Positions 32,644 through 41,532 of a stretch of 64,000 bases of DNA are shown here, piece by piece. Within the stretch, counting starts at the first letter, position 1. Every line of letters starts with the position of its first letter. The position numbers and the translations under genes were made by a program. Below the pieces are notes generated by a model that was not told the origin of the DNA, did not search any database, and saw only the letters and a program-made list of their open reading frames with translations. Source of the stretch: Streptomyces sp. NBC_00178 (GTDB taxonomy: Bacteria > Actinomycetota > Actinomycetes > Streptomycetales > Streptomycetaceae); assembly GCF_036206005.1 (NCBI RefSeq), contig NZ_CP108143.1, positions 3,672,001-3,736,000 of the forward strand. Direction: 5' to 3'.

Positions 32644-33504
32644 ATGGGAGTCATGAAGCGTTTCGAGCAGCGTCTCGAAGGTCTGGTCAACGGCACCTTC
32701 GCCAAGGTCTTCAAGTCCGAGGTGCAGCCGGTCGAGATCGCGGGAGCTCTCCAGCGCGAGTGCGACAACAACGCAACGATCTGGAACCGCGAGCGGACCG
32801 TCGTACCCAACGACTTCATCGTCGAGCTCAGCACCCCTGACTACGAGCGCCTCAGCCCGTATTCGGGACAGCTCGGCGACGAGCTGGCGGGCCTCGTGCG
32901 CGACTACGCCAAGCAGCAGCGGTACACCTTCATGGGGCCGATCAAGGTCCACCTGGAGAAGGCGGACGACCTCGACACCGGTCTCTACCGCGTCCGCAGC
33001 AGGACCCTGGCGTCGAGTTCGTCACAGCAGGGCCAGCAGTCCGGCCCCGCCCCCGACCTCCCGCCCAACCGGCCCGGCGCCCCTCAGGGCCGCGGCGGTT
33101 ACGGATACCCGCCGTCCGCAGCCCCTCCCATGCCCGCGGCCCCGCCGCCGGGCACGGGCCGGCCGGGCGGGCCCTCCAGCGACTGGCGCTCGCCGGCCGC
33201 CTCCGGCCCCGCGCCGGACGCCCAGGTCAGACGCTGGATCGAGATCAACGGCACCCGCCATCAGATCTCCCGCCCGACGTTGGTGATGGGACGAAGCACC
33301 GACGCCGATGTGCGGATCGACGACCCCGGCGTATCGCGCCGGCACTGTGAGATCCGGACCGGAACGCCCTCGACGATCCAGGATCTCGGGTCCACCAACG
33401 GCATCGTGGTGGACGGGCAGCACACCACCCGCGCTACGCTCCGCGACGGCTCGCGGATCGTCGTGGGCAGTACCACCATCGTTTACCGGCAAGCCGAAGG
33501 GTGA
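32644..33504 (+). CDS. fhaA: FhaA: DUF3662 and FHA domain protein
   Basis: 286 residues. The N-terminal DUF3662 domain (1-120) includes FEQRLEGLVNGTFAKVFKSEVQPVEIAGAL. A Pro/Gly-rich linker (about 125-200) leads to the FHA domain (about 205-283) with LVMGRSTDADVRIDDPGVSRRH and IQDLGSTNG, the phosphothreonine-binding loops. In Actinobacteria FhaA binds phosphorylated wall-synthesis proteins and acts with PknB. RBS GGAGGTG. First gene of the fhaA-fhaB-pstP-ftsW-pbpA-pknB operon. Confidence 0.95.
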   Translation: MGVMKRFEQRLEGLVNGTFAKVFKSEVQPVEIAGALQRECDNNATIWNRERTVVPNDFIVELSTPDYERLSPYSGQLGDELAGLVRDYAKQQRYTFMGPIKVHLEKADDLDTGLYRVRSRTLASSSSQQGQQSGPAPDLPPNRPGAPQGRGGYGYPPSAAPPMPAAPPPGTGRPGGPSSDWRSPAASGPAPDAQVRRWIEINGTRHQISRPTLVMGRSTDADVRIDDPGVSRRHCEIRTGTPSTIQDLGSTNGIVVDGQHTTRATLRDGSRIVVGSTTIVYRQAEG

Positions 33505-33514
33505 AGCGGGGGCA

Positions 33515-34030
33515 ATGTCAGAGCTGACCCTTACGGTCATGCGGCTAGGTTTCCTGGCTGTTCTGTGGCTATTCGTAATCGTGGCCGTCCAGGTCATTCG
33601 CAGCGACCTGTTCGGTACGCGTGTCACGCAGCGCGGCTCACGCCGCACCGCCAGTGACACCCGCCCGCAGCAGGCCCGCCAACAGCAGGCGGCGCCGCCC
33701 CAGCAGCGCCAGCAGCCCGGGCGCCAGCGCCGGGGGGCTCCCACGAAGCTGGTGGTCTCCGAGGGCACCCTCACGGGCACAACGGTCGCGCTCCAGGGGC
33801 AGACCATCACCCTGGGCCGGGCTCACGATTCGACGATCGTGCTGGACGACGACTACGCGTCCAGCAGGCATGCCAGGATCTACCCGGACCGTGACGGCCA
33901 GTGGATCGTCGAGGATCTCGGGTCCACCAACGGCACCTATCTCGACCGGACCCGGCTCACCACCCCGACACCTGTTCCGCTGGGCGCGCCGATCCGCATC
34001 GGCAAGACCGTCATCGAGCTGCGGAAGTAG
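33515..34030 (+). CDS. fhaB: FhaB: membrane-anchored FHA domain protein
   Basis: 171 residues. One transmembrane helix near the N-terminus (LGFLAVLWLFVIVAVQVI, residues 11-28) with the rest cytoplasmic. A Gln-rich linker is followed by the FHA domain (about 80-165): LGRAHDSTIVLDDDYASSRHA and IVEDLGSTNGTYLD. The FHA domain recognises phospho-Thr targets of the PknB kinase. The gene follows fhaA by 10 nt. Confidence 0.95.
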   Translation: MSELTLTVMRLGFLAVLWLFVIVAVQVIRSDLFGTRVTQRGSRRTASDTRPQQARQQQAAPPQQRQQPGRQRRGAPTKLVVSEGTLTGTTVALQGQTITLGRAHDSTIVLDDDYASSRHARIYPDRDGQWIVEDLGSTNGTYLDRTRLTTPTPVPLGAPIRIGKTVIELRK

Positions 34031-34114
34031 TACGACAATGAGCGAGCGGAGCGAGCGAGCCGCTGCGGTCCTGACGATGGACCCGGCGCGGCTCCCGACC
34101 GGAGGGTGGGCAGT

Positions 34115-35647
34115 GTGGCTCGAGACCGGCTGTACCCCGAACCGACGGGCGAGGTGCGCATGAGCTTGTCCCTGCGCTTCGCCGCCGGATCGCACAAGGG
34201 CATGATCCGGGAAGGCAACGAGGACTCCGGTTACGCGGGCCCCCGTCTTCTCGCGATCGCCGACGGCATGGGCGGCCAGGCGGCCGGTGAGGTCGCCAGC
34301 TCCGAGGTGATCTCCACGCTCGTCCAGCTCGACGACGACGTGCCCGGCTCCGACATCCTCACGTCACTCGGTACGGCGGTGCAGCGGGCCAACGACCAGC
34401 TGCGCGTCATGGTCGAGGAGGACCCCCAGCTGGAGGGCATGGGCACGACGCTCACCGCCCTGCTCTGGACCGGTCAGCGCCTGGGCCTCGTGCACGTCGG
34501 CGACTCCCGCGCATACCTCCTGCGCGACGGTGTCCTGACGCAGATCACCCAGGACCACACCTGGGTGCAGCGCCTCGTCGACGAGGGCAGGATCACCGAG
34601 GAAGAGGCCACCACCCACCCGCAGCGCTCCCTGCTGATGCGGGCCCTGGGCAGCGGCGACCACGTCGAGCCCGACCTCTCCGTCCGTGAGGTCCGCGCCG
34701 GCGACCGCTACCTGATCTGCTCGGACGGACTCTCCGGCGTCGTCTCGCACCAGACGATGGAAGAGACCCTGGCCAGCTACCAGGGCCCGCAGGAGACCAT
34801 CCAGGACCTCATCCAGCTCGCCCTGCGCGGCGGCGGACCCGACAACATCACCTGCATCGTCGCGGACGTCTTCGACGTCGACGGCAACGACACCCTGGCC
34901 GGGCAGCTCAACGACACCCCGGTCGTCGTCGGCGCCGTGGCGGAGAACCAGGCCGCGCACGCGCACGACGGCAGGGCCATGGAGACGCCGGCGGGACGCG
35001 CGGCCGGTCTCGGCCGCACCGTGCCGCCCCCCGCCGGGGGCTTCGGTCCTCCCGGCAGCGGCGACGACATGGGCTACGGCGCGGGTCCGGACGACGCCTT
35101 CGACGCGTACACCGACGACGACTTCGTGAAGCCCCGCGGTGGCCGCAGGTGGCTGAAGCGGTCGTTCTACATCGTGCTGGCGCTGGCCGTCATCGGCGGC
35201 GGCGTGTACGGCGGTTACCGCTGGACCCAGACACAGTTCTACGTGGGCGCGCAGGACGACAACGTCGCCCTGTACCGCGGCATCAGCCAGGATCTCGCCT
35301 GGGTGTCTCTTTCGAAGGTCGAGGAGAACACCCAGATCGAACTGAAGTACCTCCCGCCCTACCAGCGCAAGCAGGTCGAGGCGACGATCGCCGAGGGCAG
35401 CCTGTCCGATGCGCGCAAGAAGGTCGGCGAACTCGAAGCCCAGGCCTCCGCCTGCAAGAAGGACGCGCAGCGCCGTGCGGCCGAAGCGGACACCAATGCC
35501 GCCAAGGACCAGGACGCGGACAAGACGACCGACAGCACTTCCGCCAAGTCCCCCGCCAAGGGGACCAAGCCGACCGCTACTCCCACTCCCGGCCCCAGCC
35601 TCTCGGAGGAAGAGAAGAAGCTGGTCCCGCAGTGCGGTAAGCAGTAA
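34115..35647 (+). CDS. pstP: PP2C-family Ser/Thr phosphatase PstP
   Basis: 510 residues. Cytoplasmic PP2C domain (about 16-255) with metal ligands in REGNEDSGYAG, AIADGMGGQAAG, HVGDSRAYL, ICSDGLSGV and GGGPDNITCIV. A Gly/Pro linker leads to a transmembrane helix (FYIVLALAVIGGGVYGG) and an extracytoplasmic tail. It reverses PknB phosphorylation. The GTG at 34115 has GGAGGG 8 nt upstream; a later ATG at 34160 (MSLSLRFAAG) also has a GAGGTG site and would remove 15 residues. Confidence 0.93.
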   Translation: MARDRLYPEPTGEVRMSLSLRFAAGSHKGMIREGNEDSGYAGPRLLAIADGMGGQAAGEVASSEVISTLVQLDDDVPGSDILTSLGTAVQRANDQLRVMVEEDPQLEGMGTTLTALLWTGQRLGLVHVGDSRAYLLRDGVLTQITQDHTWVQRLVDEGRITEEEATTHPQRSLLMRALGSGDHVEPDLSVREVRAGDRYLICSDGLSGVVSHQTMEETLASYQGPQETIQDLIQLALRGGGPDNITCIVADVFDVDGNDTLAGQLNDTPVVVGAVAENQAAHAHDGRAMETPAGRAAGLGRTVPPPAGGFGPPGSGDDMGYGAGPDDAFDAYTDDDFVKPRGGRRWLKRSFYIVLALAVIGGGVYGGYRWTQTQFYVGAQDDNVALYRGISQDLAWVSLSKVEENTQIELKYLPPYQRKQVEATIAEGSLSDARKKVGELEAQASACKKDAQRRAAEADTNAAKDQDADKTTDSTSAKSPAKGTKPTATPTPGPSLSEEEKKLVPQCGKQ

Positions 35648-35670
35648 AGCCGTAGGGGGCCTTCAGCACC

Positions 35671-37071
35671 ATGAGCGTTGTCACCAACACCACCACCATC
35701 GGCGCGATCGACGCGCCGAGCCGCCGTAACACCGAGCTGGTCCTTGTCGCGTTCGCCGTCCTGATCTCGGTGTTCGCGTACGCCAACGTGGGCCTCGCCA
35801 TCAACGGCGAGCTGCCCGCCGGCATGCTCGGGTACGGGCTCGGCCTCGCCCTGCTGGGTGGCGTCGCGCACCTCGCCGTACGCAGATTCGCGCCGTACGC
35901 GGACCCGCTGCTGCTCCCGTTGGCGACCCTGCTGAACGGTCTCGGCCTGGCCATCATCTGGCGGCTGGACCAGTCGGAGCGCTTCCAGCAGACGCCGAAC
36001 TTCGTGGCGGCCGCCTCCAAGCAGCTCCTGTTCTCGGCCGCCGGTGTGGCCCTGCTGGTCATCGTCCTGCTGGTGCTGAAGGACCACCGCATCCTGCAGC
36101 GGTACACCTACATCTCGATGCTGGCCGCGCTGTTCCTGCTGATCCTTCCGATGTTCTTCCCCGCGGTGAACGGCGCCAAGATCTGGATCAAGATCCCCGG
36201 CGTCGGCACGATCCAGCCGGGAGAGTTCGCGAAGATCATCATCGCGGTCTTCTTCGCCGGCTACCTCATGGTCAAGCGCGACGCCCTGGCCCTGGCGAGC
36301 AGGCGCTTCATGGGCCTCTACCTGCCCCGCGGCCGCGACCTGGGACCGATCCTGATGGTCTGGGCCTTCTCGATCCTGATTCTCGTCTTCGAGACCGACC
36401 TCGGTTCCTCGCTCCTGTTCTTCGGCATGTTCATCGTCATGCTCTACGTCGCCACCGAGCGCACCAGCTGGATCGTGTTCGGCCTGCTGATGTCGGGGGC
36501 GGGTGCCGTGGGTGTGGCGACGTTCGAGCCGCACGTGCAGCAGCGTGTGACCGCCTGGCTCGACCCGTTCGCGGGCTGGGGCAAGCTGGCGGCGAGCGAG
36601 CAGATGGCGAAGTCGCTGATGGCCTTCGGCTCCGGCGGCACCCTCGGCACCGGCCTCGGCCAGGGCAACTCCGACCTGATCGGCTTCGCGGCCAACTCCG
36701 ACTTCATCCTCGCCACCGTCGGCGAGGAGCTGGGCCTCGCCGGGATGATGGCCGTCCTGCTCGTCTACGGCCTCGTCGTCGAGCGCGGGGTCCGCACGGC
36801 GCTCGCCGCCCGCGACCCCTTCGGAAAGCTCCTGGCCATCGGGCTGTCGGGCTCCTTCGCCATCCAGGTCTTCGTCGTCGCCGGCGGTGTCATGGGGCTC
36901 ATCCCTCTGACCGGTATGACGATGCCGTTCCTCGCCGCGGGCGGTTCGTCCGTCATCGCCAACTGGGCGCTCATCGGCATCCTGATCAGAATCAGCGACA
37001 CCGCCCGTCGCCCCGCACCTGCACCCGCACCGTCCCCGGACGCCGAAATGACCCAGGTGGTCCGACCGTGA
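35671..37071 (+). CDS. FtsW/RodA/SpoVE family peptidoglycan glycosyltransferase
   Basis: 466-residue SEDS polymerase with about ten transmembrane helices. Family blocks: PAVNGAKIWIKI, IQPGEFAKI (the E/K pair), VFETDLGSSLLFF with the catalytic Asp, GTGLGQGNSDLIGFAANSDFI, VGEELGL, and the C-terminal PFLAAGGSSVIANWALIGIL. The operon position next to pbpA matches the SEDS-PBP pair of Actinobacteria. It could be called FtsW-, RodA- or SpoVE-like; its own partner is the downstream PBP, overlapped by GTGA. A second copy may exist elsewhere. Confidence 0.93.
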   Translation: MSVVTNTTTIGAIDAPSRRNTELVLVAFAVLISVFAYANVGLAINGELPAGMLGYGLGLALLGGVAHLAVRRFAPYADPLLLPLATLLNGLGLAIIWRLDQSERFQQTPNFVAAASKQLLFSAAGVALLVIVLLVLKDHRILQRYTYISMLAALFLLILPMFFPAVNGAKIWIKIPGVGTIQPGEFAKIIIAVFFAGYLMVKRDALALASRRFMGLYLPRGRDLGPILMVWAFSILILVFETDLGSSLLFFGMFIVMLYVATERTSWIVFGLLMSGAGAVGVATFEPHVQQRVTAWLDPFAGWGKLAASEQMAKSLMAFGSGGTLGTGLGQGNSDLIGFAANSDFILATVGEELGLAGMMAVLLVYGLVVERGVRTALAARDPFGKLLAIGLSGSFAIQVFVVAGGVMGLIPLTGMTMPFLAAGGSSVIANWALIGILIRISDTARRPAPAPAPSPDAEMTQVVRP

Positions 37072-38525
37072 ACAAGCCGCTCCGCAGGATCGCGATCTTC
37101 TGCGGCGTACTCGTGCTCGCCCTGCTCGTCCGCACGAACTACATCCAGTACGTCCGCGCCGACGAGTTGAACGGGAACGAGCACAACCGCCGCGTCCAGA
37201 TCGAGCGCTACGCCCACGAGCGCGGCAACATCATCGTCGACGGCGAACCCGTCACGGGCTCGGTCGAGACCAAGGACAGCGACTTCAAGTACAAGCGGGT
37301 CTGGAAGGACGGCCCCATGTGGGCGCCCGTCACCGGCTACTCGTCGCAGGCCTTCGACTCGACGCAGCTGGAGAACCTCGAGGACGGCATCCTCACCGGC
37401 AACAGCGACCAGCTGTTCTTCGACCGCACGCTGTCGATGTTCACCGGCGAGAAGAAGACCGGCGGCAACATCGTCACCACCCTGGACGCCGCCGCCCAGA
37501 AGGCCGCCTTCAAGGGCCTCGGGGACAAGAAGGGGGCCGTCGCGGCCCTCGACCCGCAGACCGGGGCCATCCTGGCCCTCGCCAGCACACCCTCGTACGA
37601 CCCCTCGGTCTTCGCGGGCAACTCGCTGAAGGACTCGGACGCCCGGCAGAAGCTCCTGAACGACAAGGACAAGCCGATGCTGAACCGGGCCCTGCGGGAG
37701 ACCTACCCGCCCGGCTCGACGTTCAAGGTCGTCACCGCCTCCGCCGCGCTCGAGAACGGTCTCTACACCGACATCGACGCGAAGACGGACTCCCCGCTGC
37801 CCTGGCGCCTCCCGCAGTCGACCAACCTCCTGCAGAACGAGGGCAGCATCCCCTGCAAGGACGCGTCCCTCAGGGAGGCGCTGCGCTGGTCGTGCAACAC
37901 CGTGTTCGGCAAGATGAGCCACGACCTCGGCAACGAGAAGATGATGGAGCAGGCCGGCAAGTTCGGCTTCAACAAAGAGGTCTTCACACCGGTCCGCGCC
38001 GACGCCAGCATCTACCCCAAGGACAACCAGCCGCAGAACGCCATGGCGGGCATCGGCCAGGCGTCGAACCGCGCCACACCGCTGCAGATGGCCATGGTCG
38101 CGTCCGCGATCGCCAACGACGGCAAGCTCATGCAGCCGTACATGGTCGCCCAGCGGCAGGCCCCCAACCTGGACGTCATCTACACGCACGAGAAGGAGCA
38201 GCTCAGCCAGCCCCTCTCCGCGGAGAACGCCCAGAAGGTCCAGCAGATGATGGAGACCGTGGTCAAGACCGGCACGGGAACCAACGCCCAGATCGACGGC
38301 GTCACCGTGGGTGGCAAGACCGGTACGGCCCAGCACGGCCTCAACAACAGCGAGAAGCCGTACGCGTGGTTCATCTCGTACGCCAAGACCGACAGCGGCT
38401 CCCCGGTCGCCGTGGCCGTGGTGGTCGAGGACGGCAACGCCAACCGGGACGACATCTCCGGTGGCGGTCTGGCCGCGCCCATCGCCAAGAGCGTGATGCA
38501 GGCGGTACTCGACGGAAAGAAGTGA
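37068..38525 (+). CDS. pbpA: Class B penicillin-binding protein PbpA
   Basis: 485-residue membrane-anchored D,D-transpeptidase. A single N-terminal helix (IAIFCGVLVLALLV, about 8-21) is followed by the PBP dimer domain and the transpeptidase. Catalytic motifs: STFK at residues 217-220, SCN near 280 (RWSCNTVFG), and KTG near 420 (VGGKTGTAQH). It crosslinks peptidoglycan made by the coupled SEDS protein, whose stop its GTG overlaps. Extracytoplasmic C-terminus. Confidence 0.95.
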   Translation: MNKPLRRIAIFCGVLVLALLVRTNYIQYVRADELNGNEHNRRVQIERYAHERGNIIVDGEPVTGSVETKDSDFKYKRVWKDGPMWAPVTGYSSQAFDSTQLENLEDGILTGNSDQLFFDRTLSMFTGEKKTGGNIVTTLDAAAQKAAFKGLGDKKGAVAALDPQTGAILALASTPSYDPSVFAGNSLKDSDARQKLLNDKDKPMLNRALRETYPPGSTFKVVTASAALENGLYTDIDAKTDSPLPWRLPQSTNLLQNEGSIPCKDASLREALRWSCNTVFGKMSHDLGNEKMMEQAGKFGFNKEVFTPVRADASIYPKDNQPQNAMAGIGQASNRATPLQMAMVASAIANDGKLMQPYMVAQRQAPNLDVIYTHEKEQLSQPLSAENAQKVQQMMETVVKTGTGTNAQIDGVTVGGKTGTAQHGLNNSEKPYAWFISYAKTDSGSPVAVAVVVEDGNANRDDISGGGLAAPIAKSVMQAVLDGKK

Positions 38526-38540
38526 CACTCGTCACAACTT

Positions 38541-38549
38541 CTGTCCACA
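38541..38549 (+). promoter_or_regulatory. DnaA-box-like site between pbpA and pknB
   Basis: CTGTCCACA, one mismatch from TTGTCCACA, in the 168-bp gap between pbpA and pknB. Confidence 0.35.
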
Positions 38550-38693
38550 CCCGCGCATTGGCATACCGGTCGGATATCAGCTGAAGGGTGCGGGCCGATC
38601 GCACCGGCCGTGCCCGGTAGCGTATGCGCGAACAGCGCACCGCCGGACCACACACGGGTGCGGTCGGGACTGACGGAGAGGGCTGGATCAGTT

Positions 38694-40679
38694 ATGGAAG
38701 AGCCGCGTCGCCTCGGCGGCCGGTACGAGCTGGGCTCGGTGCTCGGCCGTGGTGGCATGGCCGAGGTGTACCTCGCCCACGACACCCGGCTCGGCCGCAC
38801 CGTCGCTGTGAAGACGCTGCGGGCCGATCTCGCCCGCGACCCGTCCTTCCAGGCACGGTTCCGCCGTGAAGCCCAGTCGGCCGCATCGCTCAACCACCCC
38901 GCGATCGTCGCCGTCTACGACACGGGCGAGGACTACGTCGACGGGGTCTCCATCCCCTACATCGTGATGGAGTACGTCGACGGGTCGACGCTCAGGGAAC
39001 TCCTGCACTCCGGCCGCAAGCTGCTGCCCGAGCGGACCCTCGAGATGACGGTCGGCATCCTCCAGGCCCTGGAGTACTCGCACCGCGCCCAGATCGTGCA
39101 CCGTGACATCAAGCCGGCGAACGTCATGCTGACGCGCACCGGCCAGGTCAAGGTCATGGACTTCGGCATCGCCCGCGCCATGGGTGACTCCGGCATGACC
39201 ATGACCCAGACCGCCGCGGTCATCGGCACCGCCCAGTACCTATCCCCGGAGCAGGCCAAGGGCGAGCAGGTGGATGCCCGATCCGACCTGTACTCCACCG
39301 GGTGCCTGCTCTACGAGCTGCTCGCGGTCCGGCCTCCGTTCGTCGGTGACTCGCCTGTCGCGGTCGCCTACCAGCACGTGCGTGAGGAGCCGCAGCCCCC
39401 CAGCAACTTCGATCCCGAGATCACGCCCGAGATGGACGCGATCGTCCTGAAGGCGCTGACCAAGGACCCCGACTACCGGTACCAGTCGGCCGACGAGATG
39501 CGCGCCGACATCGAGGCCTGCCTCGACGGCCAGCCGGTCGCGGCCACCGCCGCCATGGGGGCCGCGGGCTACGGCGGCTACAACTCCTACAACAGCGACC
39601 AGCCCACCACCGCGCTCCGTTCGGCGGACGCGAGCGGCGCCCAGACGTCCATGCTGCCCCCGGTCAACCCGGACGACGGCGGTTACGGCTACGACGACCG
39701 CCCGGACCGGCGCCGGCAGAAGAAGAGCAACACCTCGACGATCCTCCTGGTGGTCGCCGGCGTCCTGGTGCTCATCGGCGCCATCCTGATCGGCCGTGCG
39801 GTCTTCACCGACAACAACAGCGGTGACGGCGGCAAGATCGACGTCCCGAACATGGTCGGGTCGACGGTCGAGGCCGCGCAGGGACTCGCGGACAACTCCG
39901 GGGTCGTGCTCAGCATCGGCGCGAAGGAACCCTGCGCGGCCCAGGAGAAGGGCCAGATCTGCAGCCAGACGCCAGCGGCGAGCGGGGAGATGAACAAGGG
40001 CGAGACGGTCACGGTGGTCGTCTCCACCGGCGCGCCCAAGGTCGAGGTCCCGGACGTCGTGGACGACAACGAGGAGGACGCCCGCAAGGCTCTGGAGGAC
40101 AAGGGCTTCACGGTGAACGTCAAGACGGCCGAGTCCGACAAGACCCCGGACACGGTCATCTCGCAGAACCCCGAGGGCGGCTCGAAGGCCGAGAAGGACT
40201 CCGAGGTCACGATCACGGTGGCCAAGAAGTCGACGCAGAACGTGCCCGGAGTGGTCGGCAGGTCGTTCGAGGAAGCCGAAGCCCAGCTGAAGGGTGTCGG
40301 GTTCCCGAACGTGTCGCGGACCGATGTCGACTCGGATCAGCCCGCCGGAACCGTCATCGAGCAGAACCCGCCCGCGAACAGCAAGCAGGCCAAGGACGTG
40401 CAGATCGTCCTCAAGGTCTCCAAGGGCCCCGCTCAGCCGGAACAGGTGACCATCCCGGGTGACCTCCAGGGCAAGCGGTACCAGGACGCGAAGGCCGCGC
40501 TCGAAGGCCTCGGCCTGGTGGTCGCGCTGGCCCCCAACTCGTCCGACAAGCCCAACGCCATCGTGATGCAGTCCGATCCCGCCCCCAACACCCCGTTGGC
40601 GAAGGGAAGCACCGTCACCCTCACCACCATCGGGGGCGGCGGCGACGGAAACATCTTCGGTGGCCCCTCCGGACGCTAG
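38694..40679 (+). CDS. pknB: Transmembrane Ser/Thr kinase PknB with four PASTA domains
   Basis: 661 residues. Kinase domain (about 10-270): Gly-rich LGRGGMAEVY, Lys40, Glu59, catalytic HRDIKPANVM (Asp138), DFG at 156-158, and activation-loop threonines in TMTQTAAVIGT. A cytoplasmic linker precedes the transmembrane helix (ILLVVAGVLVLIGAILIG, about 355-372). Four PASTA repeats follow, each with VP start and NP/PA-rich end, which sense peptidoglycan fragments. The ATG at 38694 fits the family N-terminus. Final gene of the operon, followed by a strong terminator. Confidence 0.96.
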   Translation: MEEPRRLGGRYELGSVLGRGGMAEVYLAHDTRLGRTVAVKTLRADLARDPSFQARFRREAQSAASLNHPAIVAVYDTGEDYVDGVSIPYIVMEYVDGSTLRELLHSGRKLLPERTLEMTVGILQALEYSHRAQIVHRDIKPANVMLTRTGQVKVMDFGIARAMGDSGMTMTQTAAVIGTAQYLSPEQAKGEQVDARSDLYSTGCLLYELLAVRPPFVGDSPVAVAYQHVREEPQPPSNFDPEITPEMDAIVLKALTKDPDYRYQSADEMRADIEACLDGQPVAATAAMGAAGYGGYNSYNSDQPTTALRSADASGAQTSMLPPVNPDDGGYGYDDRPDRRRQKKSNTSTILLVVAGVLVLIGAILIGRAVFTDNNSGDGGKIDVPNMVGSTVEAAQGLADNSGVVLSIGAKEPCAAQEKGQICSQTPAASGEMNKGETVTVVVSTGAPKVEVPDVVDDNEEDARKALEDKGFTVNVKTAESDKTPDTVISQNPEGGSKAEKDSEVTITVAKKSTQNVPGVVGRSFEEAEAQLKGVGFPNVSRTDVDSDQPAGTVIEQNPPANSKQAKDVQIVLKVSKGPAQPEQVTIPGDLQGKRYQDAKAALEGLGLVVALAPNSSDKPNAIVMQSDPAPNTPLAKGSTVTLTTIGGGGDGNIFGGPSGR

Positions 40680-40700
40680 GGACACCGCCTCACGCCGCAC

Positions 40701-40741
40701 GGCAGGGCCCCGGTCACCTCGAAGGTGACCGGGGCCCTGCC
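40701..40741. terminator. Bidirectional terminator between pknB and sortase
   Basis: 19-bp perfect stem GGCAGGGCCCCGGTCACCT (40701-40719) / AGGTGACCGGGGCCCTGCC (40723-40741), 3-nt loop. It is 22 bp after pknB and 27 bp before the end of the convergent sortase gene. Confidence 0.92.
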
Positions 40742-40767
40742 GTCGTTCTCGGCACCGTCCAGGCGGG

Positions 40768-41496
40768 CTAGCGCAGCTCCGCCGGCTTCGTACGGTCCCT
40801 GTCGACCTTCTCGGTGCGCACCAGCTCGCCCCACACGATGTAGCGGTAGTTCGACGTGTAGACGGGCGTGCACGTCGTCAGCGTGATGTAGCGGCCGGGC
40901 TTCTTCACGCCCGACTCCTCGGGGACGGCGGCGATCGCGTCGACGTTGAACTTCGAGGTCTGGGGCAGCGTCGCGTAGACCTTGTAGACGTACCAGGTGT
41001 CCCTGGTCTCGAAGACGACGGCGTCGCCCTTCTTCACCTTGTCGATGTTGTGGAACTTGGCGCCGTGTCCGTCGCGGTGCGCCGCGAGGGCGAAGTTGCC
41101 CGTCGGGTCGGAGGGGAGGGCCGACTTCACGGGATCGGTGTAGTAGCCGGCCACTCCGCTGTTCAGCCTCGTCGTGCCGGTGCCCTTCCCGACCAGCACC
41201 TCGCCGTTCTTCATGGCGGGTACGTGGAGGAATCCGATGCCGTCCCTCGTGTCCAGGGCGCCCGGTCCGCCCGCCCAGCGGTCCCGCACGGTGTTGCCCT
41301 GCTTGTCGGCCTCACGGTCGGCGAGGACGTTGGTCCACCAGAGCGAGTAGACGACGAACAGCCCGAGCACCAGGCCGGCGGTGATCAGCAGTTCGCCGAA
41401 GAGGCTCACCGCCGCGGCGACGGGATGGCGGCCGCCGCGTGGCGCGGGCGGGGGTGGCACGTCGACACGCTCGTCCTGCTCGGTCCCAGCTGCCAC
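40768..41496 (-). CDS. srtE2: Class E sortase (SrtE2-like)
   Basis: 242-residue transpeptidase that anchors LAxTG surface proteins to peptidoglycan (chaplins in S. coelicolor). One N-terminal helix (AAVSLFGELLITAGLVLGLFVVY, about 25-50) then the sortase barrel with catalytic His in LAAHRDGHG, catalytic Cys in LTTCTPVY and the Arg in YIVW-preceding SNYRY. Starts at a GTG. It lies 36 bp after the first sortase gene on the same strand. Symbol by memory of the S. coelicolor order; function beyond class E is inference. Confidence 0.88.
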   Translation of the reverse strand: MAAGTEQDERVDVPPPPAPRGGRHPVAAAVSLFGELLITAGLVLGLFVVYSLWWTNVLADREADKQGNTVRDRWAGGPGALDTRDGIGFLHVPAMKNGEVLVGKGTGTTRLNSGVAGYYTDPVKSALPSDPTGNFALAAHRDGHGAKFHNIDKVKKGDAVVFETRDTWYVYKVYATLPQTSKFNVDAIAAVPEESGVKKPGRYITLTTCTPVYTSNYRYIVWGELVRTEKVDRDRTKPAELR

Positions 41497-41532
41497 CGCA
41501 CCCGCCCCTGTCGTGATGTCGTCCAGCCCGCT

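Noticed and set aside
34038-34163. 41-codon frame starting MSERSERA between fhaB and pstP
   Set aside because: It overlaps the pstP start and has no RBS. Kept only as a repeat-word observation.
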